Part shown: positions 51,674-53,970 of the stretch, piece by piece
Layout: the number at the start of each line of letters is the position of its first letter
Position numbering within the stretch: the first letter of the stretch is position 1
Assembly (NCBI GenBank): GCA_021298195.1
Contig: JAJTEQ010000031.1
Span: 1 to 53,970, forward strand
Reading direction: 5' to 3'
DNA length: 53,970 nucleotides
Source of the DNA: Ilumatobacteraceae bacterium
GTDB lineage: Bacteria; Actinomycetota; Acidimicrobiia; Acidimicrobiales; Ilumatobacteraceae
Notes under the pieces: model-generated
The model's input: the letters and a program-made list of their open reading frames with translations, nothing else
The model's database searches: none
What the model was told of the DNA's origin: nothing
Translations under genes and position numbers: made by a program

Positions 51674-52447
51674 TCAGGACTTCTTCGACGAAATCTGCGA
51701 CTGCAGGGCCTTGATGCGCTCCTCGAAGAACGGTTGGCGGGTGCTCCACAACTGTGGTGTCAGTTCGCGGGCCACGGCGTCGGGGTGCTCGCTCACGTCG
51801 GCCATCGCCTTGATGGTCTTTTTCGTTTCGATCACCAACTCGCGCGGAGCGGCCGCGGCACGGGCCGCCATCTCGTGGGCCACGTTCAGCATCTGGTCGT
51901 CCTCCACGCAACGATGCACGATGCCGAGTCGTTCGGCTTCGGTGCCATCGACCACTTCACCGAAGATCACGGTGGCCATCGTGGTCTGCGGTCCGGCGAT
52001 CCGTCTCAACATCCAGGTGTGTCCGCCTCCGGGATGGATGCCGATCTGCAGGAACCGGGTGTCGAAGCGAGCGCGTCGCGCCGCGATGCGAACGTCGCAG
52101 CCGAGCGCGAGATTCATGCCGGCACCGACCGCCGCACCGTTCACCGCGGCGATGGTGGGTAGTTCACTGCGCGCGATGCGCAGGAAGCCTTCGTATATGT
52201 TGCCCAAACTCTCGGCCGTGCTGGTTTGTAGGTTGCCCAGATTCGCACCGGCGCAGAAGGCGGGCGCGGTGCCGGTGACCACGATGGCCCCGATCGCCGA
52301 ATCGGATTCCACGCGATCCATGACCGCCACGATCTCGGCCACCAACGGGGCGGTGAGCGTGTTGCGCTCGGCGGGATTGTTCAAGGTGATGGTGGCCACA
52401 CCATCGGCCACGTCGAGAAGGACGAGAGGACTGTTCGATTCGGTCAC
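51674..52447 (-). CDS. Enoyl-CoA hydratase/isomerase family protein without canonical glutamates
   Basis: This 257-aa protein has the crotonase fold: GVATITLNNPAERNTLT at the start, the oxyanion-hole loops AFCAGANLGNL and AAVNGAAVGAGMNLALGCD, and a C-terminal helical part with ERIKALQSQ. Compared with rat mitochondrial enoyl-CoA hydratase, the two catalytic glutamates are replaced: Glu144 by Asn112 (GAGMNLALGCD) and Glu164 by Phe132 (RFDTRFLQIG). The oxyanion-hole residues are kept. It is therefore unlikely to be a standard hydratase and may be an isomerase, hydrolase or dehalogenase of the same fold. The GTG at 52447 follows a GAGAAT sequence by 6 nt. It is divergent from the Nudix gene. Confidence 0.88.
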   Translation of the reverse strand: MTESNSPLVLLDVADGVATITLNNPAERNTLTAPLVAEIVAVMDRVESDSAIGAIVVTGTAPAFCAGANLGNLQTSTAESLGNIYEGFLRIARSELPTIAAVNGAAVGAGMNLALGCDVRIAARRARFDTRFLQIGIHPGGGHTWMLRRIAGPQTTMATVIFGEVVDGTEAERLGIVHRCVEDDQMLNVAHEMAARAAAAPRELVIETKKTIKAMADVSEHPDAVARELTPQLWSTRQPFFEERIKALQSQISSKKS

Positions 52448-52479
52448 CGGAGCATTCTCGCAGACGTTGCGGCCGTGCC

Positions 52480-52485
52480 TAGTGT
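52480..52485 (+). promoter_or_regulatory. -10 box for the Nudix gene
   Basis: TAGTGT ends 6 nt before the ATG at 52492. Confidence 0.5.
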
Positions 52486-52491
52486 TGGTGC

Positions 52492-53184
52492 ATGGCGAAT
52501 GCTGAGAGCGACGAGGCCGCGCAGAAGGCCCGCAAGAGTCGCCCGGCAGCCACGGTGATCCTCACGAGAATCGCCGAACGATCACCCTGTGGTTTGGAGG
52601 TGTTGTTATTGCGCCGCAGCGACGTGGGCGCCTTCGCCGGCATGTGGGTGTTCCCCGGCGGACGCGTGGACGACGCCGACGAGGGCCCCGACGACTATTC
52701 GCGGGCCATGTCGGCCGCCGTCCGGGAGGCCCACGAGGAGGTCTCGGCCCGGGTCGACCGCGCGACCCTGGCTCCGTGGAGTCACTGGACGCCCCCGATG
52801 TCGGCGCCGGCCCGCTTCACGACCTGGTTCTTCGTGGCCGCCCACGACGACGGCGACATCACCATCGACAACCACGAGATCGTCGACTACCGCTGGATGG
52901 CTCCCGATCGGGCACTGGCCGCCGAGCTACCGATGGCTCCGCCCACCATCGTCACTCTTCACGAACTCCACGAAGCGGGCGACCACCACACCATCCGTCG
53001 CGGGCGTTCGAATCCCCCCGCGTACGTCACCCGTCCCGGCCGCACCACCGACGGACAGGACGTGATGATGTGGAACGGCGACGCCGGATACGAATCCGGT
53101 GACGCCGACACCAAGGGACCACGGAATCGACTGGTGATGCTGAACGGATTCGGCGGCACCGACTGGATCTACGTCCGTTCCTGA
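52492..53184 (+). CDS. Nudix hydrolase, long-box type
   Basis: This 230-aa protein has a Nudix domain with GMWVFPGGRVDDADEG, a short insertion, then AAVREAHEEVSARV. The core REAHEE is intact, but the stretch between the glycine and the REx2EE part is longer than the standard 23-residue box, as in the NUDT19/coenzyme A diphosphatase-like group. It probably cleaves a pyrophosphate bond in a coenzyme or nucleotide; CoA or its derivatives are candidates given the acyl-CoA genes around it. The C-terminal 60 residues (RPGRTTDGQDVMMWNGDAGY and on) are outside the fold and unfamiliar. An unknown gene follows 39 bp downstream with its own promoter-like box. Confidence 0.86.
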   Translation: MANAESDEAAQKARKSRPAATVILTRIAERSPCGLEVLLLRRSDVGAFAGMWVFPGGRVDDADEGPDDYSRAMSAAVREAHEEVSARVDRATLAPWSHWTPPMSAPARFTTWFFVAAHDDGDITIDNHEIVDYRWMAPDRALAAELPMAPPTIVTLHELHEAGDHHTIRRGRSNPPAYVTRPGRTTDGQDVMMWNGDAGYESGDADTKGPRNRLVMLNGFGGTDWIYVRS

Positions 53185-53209
53185 GGGAATTCCCGCGCGA
53201 ACCAGCAAG

Positions 53210-53215
53210 TAGCGT
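53210..53215 (+). promoter_or_regulatory. -10 box for the 53224 gene
   Basis: TAGCGT ends 8 nt before the ATG at 53224. Confidence 0.5.
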
Positions 53216-53223
53216 CGGGATCG

Positions 53224-53820
53224 ATGATCGACCACGTGTTCACCGACGTCATCAGCGCGCTTCGCGACGCTTTCGAACGCGCCTTTCTCGAGCGTCAAGC
53301 GTTCGAAGAGCACTTCCAGGTCGACGTGATGTTGGGCGACATCACCTGGGAAACCAGCTACGGGCTTCCGGGTGAGGGACTCCCGCCTCGCGTGGTCGCC
53401 CACGTCACCTTCGACTGGCCGTCGTGGAGCCAGACCGCGTACCGACGTTGGTACGTCGACGAGAAACTCGACCAGCAACCATCGATCGAGATGGAAGTGG
53501 TGTTGCGCATCCAACGCATCAAGGATCAACCGGACCTCGAACTGGTGCGGTCATTTCTCCCACAACTCAGCCCCCTCATCGGAGATGGGCGACTCGAGCG
53601 CGCGGGTCTCACCCTCGAGACCACTCATCTGGACGACGAGGAACTCGTCGAACACGCGGTGGAGGTCACCTACGAGGGTCTGTACGAACTGTCCGAGGAA
53701 TCGTTGGCCGACGGGGCCAGCTCGTTGCTCGACGACCACTTCGGGGCCCTCGGCGGCTGGGTGGCCGCCATGCTCGTCAAGATGGGCGACGTGCAGTACA
53801 CATTCCTACCCGCCGACTGA
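53224..53820 (+). CDS. Conserved-looking hypothetical protein
   Basis: This 198-aa soluble protein has no signal peptide or membrane helix. It starts with an amphipathic helix (MIDHVFTDVISALRDAFERA), then long strands containing the tryptophans WETSYGL and FDWPSWSQTAYRRWYVDEKL. LVRSFLPQLSPLIGDGRLER follows, then an acidic C-terminal half. The sequence looks like a folded single domain, but I recognise no family or catalytic motif. A clear promoter-like box and even codon use support a real gene. It sits between a Nudix hydrolase and an enoyl-CoA hydratase gene. Confidence 0.7.
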   Translation: MIDHVFTDVISALRDAFERAFLERQAFEEHFQVDVMLGDITWETSYGLPGEGLPPRVVAHVTFDWPSWSQTAYRRWYVDEKLDQQPSIEMEVVLRIQRIKDQPDLELVRSFLPQLSPLIGDGRLERAGLTLETTHLDDEELVEHAVEVTYEGLYELSEESLADGASSLLDDHFGALGGWVAAMLVKMGDVQYTFLPAD

Positions 53821-53873
53821 CATCGACATCGACGCAACGACAACGACGAAACCTCCGACGAAAGCGAACGAGC

Positions 53874-53970
53874 ATGACTCTTCTCACCGACAACGACAGC
53901 GTGGTTCTGCTGGAGGTCAGCGAACGTATCGCCACCATCACGTTGAACCGTCCGGCGGCCCGCAACGCGT
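53874..53970 (+). CDS. Enoyl-CoA hydratase/isomerase family protein, N-terminal fragment
   Basis: The window ends 32 codons into this gene. The start reads MTLLTDNDSVVLLEVSERIA and continues TITLNRPAARNA, the first strand and the LNRP-x-x-RNA turn that open nearly every crotonase-fold protein. Catalytic residues lie beyond the edge, so no activity can be assigned. Only a weak GAACGAG precedes the ATG. The stretch 53821-53873 is rich in CGAC/ACGA triplets and shows no promoter box I would rely on. Confidence 0.78.
   Translation, partial: MTLLTDNDSVVLLEVSERIATITLNRPAARNA

Overview
The window is GC-rich, densely coded chromosomal DNA from an actinobacterium. The gene set best fits the Acidimicrobiia (Ilumatobacter-like), but that placement is inferred: a split-type methylmalonyl-CoA mutase, an F420-type luciferase-like oxidoreductase, a DUF501-Ppx pair, an lpd-E2-lipB-lipA block recalling the mycobacterial dlaT-lipB-lipA neighbourhood, and many genes with a TANNNT box 6-8 nt before the start codon, which suggests leaderless transcripts. 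I see no rRNA, tRNA, CRISPR array, phage or insertion sequence. No gap without a gene exceeds 300 bases.

Layout. 1-1.4 kb: end of an enoyl-CoA hydratase, folE and a Nudix hydrolase. 1.5-7.7 kb: an N-acyl-D-amino-acid deacylase, a MoxR-VWA-XdhC-XdhC operon for maturing a molybdenum hydroxylase or CO dehydrogenase-like enzyme, and an M24 peptidase. 7.7-13.1 kb (minus strand): lpd, the E2 acyltransferase, a single gene fusing lipB to lipA, and a pirin. This unit makes the lipoyl cofactor and uses it. 13.2-18.8 kb: a small membrane-anchored protein, a Kup transporter that seems to lack about 36 residues of its membrane domain, and a run of TIGR01777 epimerase, FAD oxidase, SRPBCC and nitroreductase genes. 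18.8-27.2 kb: methylmalonyl-CoA mutase large subunit, RidA, class II aldolase, EamA transporter, rhodanese-MoeB fusion, sirtuin, leucyl aminopeptidase and ATP:cob(I)alamin adenosyltransferase. 27.3-30.8 kb: metH, whose start region carries an exact 65-bp tandem duplication. 30.8-41.6 kb: YceI protein, a heterodimeric ABC exporter, a luciferase-like oxidoreductase, thioesterase, amidase, MFS transporter and CaiB-type CoA-transferase.

41.6-45.3 kb holds the most distinctive locus: three overlapping genes for type IV pilin-like proteins. The second fuses a prepilin stalk to a complete von Willebrand A domain and a C-terminal beta-rich domain; the third has a prepilin-like N-terminus without Glu5. 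No pilus ATPase, platform protein or prepilin peptidase is encoded here, so this looks like a pilus-tip or adhesin module that works with machinery elsewhere.

45.3-54 kb: a membrane protein, a lipoprotein, an NlpC/P60 hydrolase with 24-bp repeats at its stop codon, a MobA-like nucleotidyltransferase with CoxG, DUF501-Ppx-GNAT, a non-canonical enoyl-CoA hydratase homolog, a Nudix hydrolase, an unknown protein and the start of another enoyl-CoA hydratase.

The genes connect through three cofactors. Lipoate: lpd, E2, LipB-LipA. Cobalamin: adenosyltransferase, mutase, MetH. Molybdopterin: MoxR/VWA/XdhC near the left, MobA-like/CoxG near the right, and possibly MoeB.
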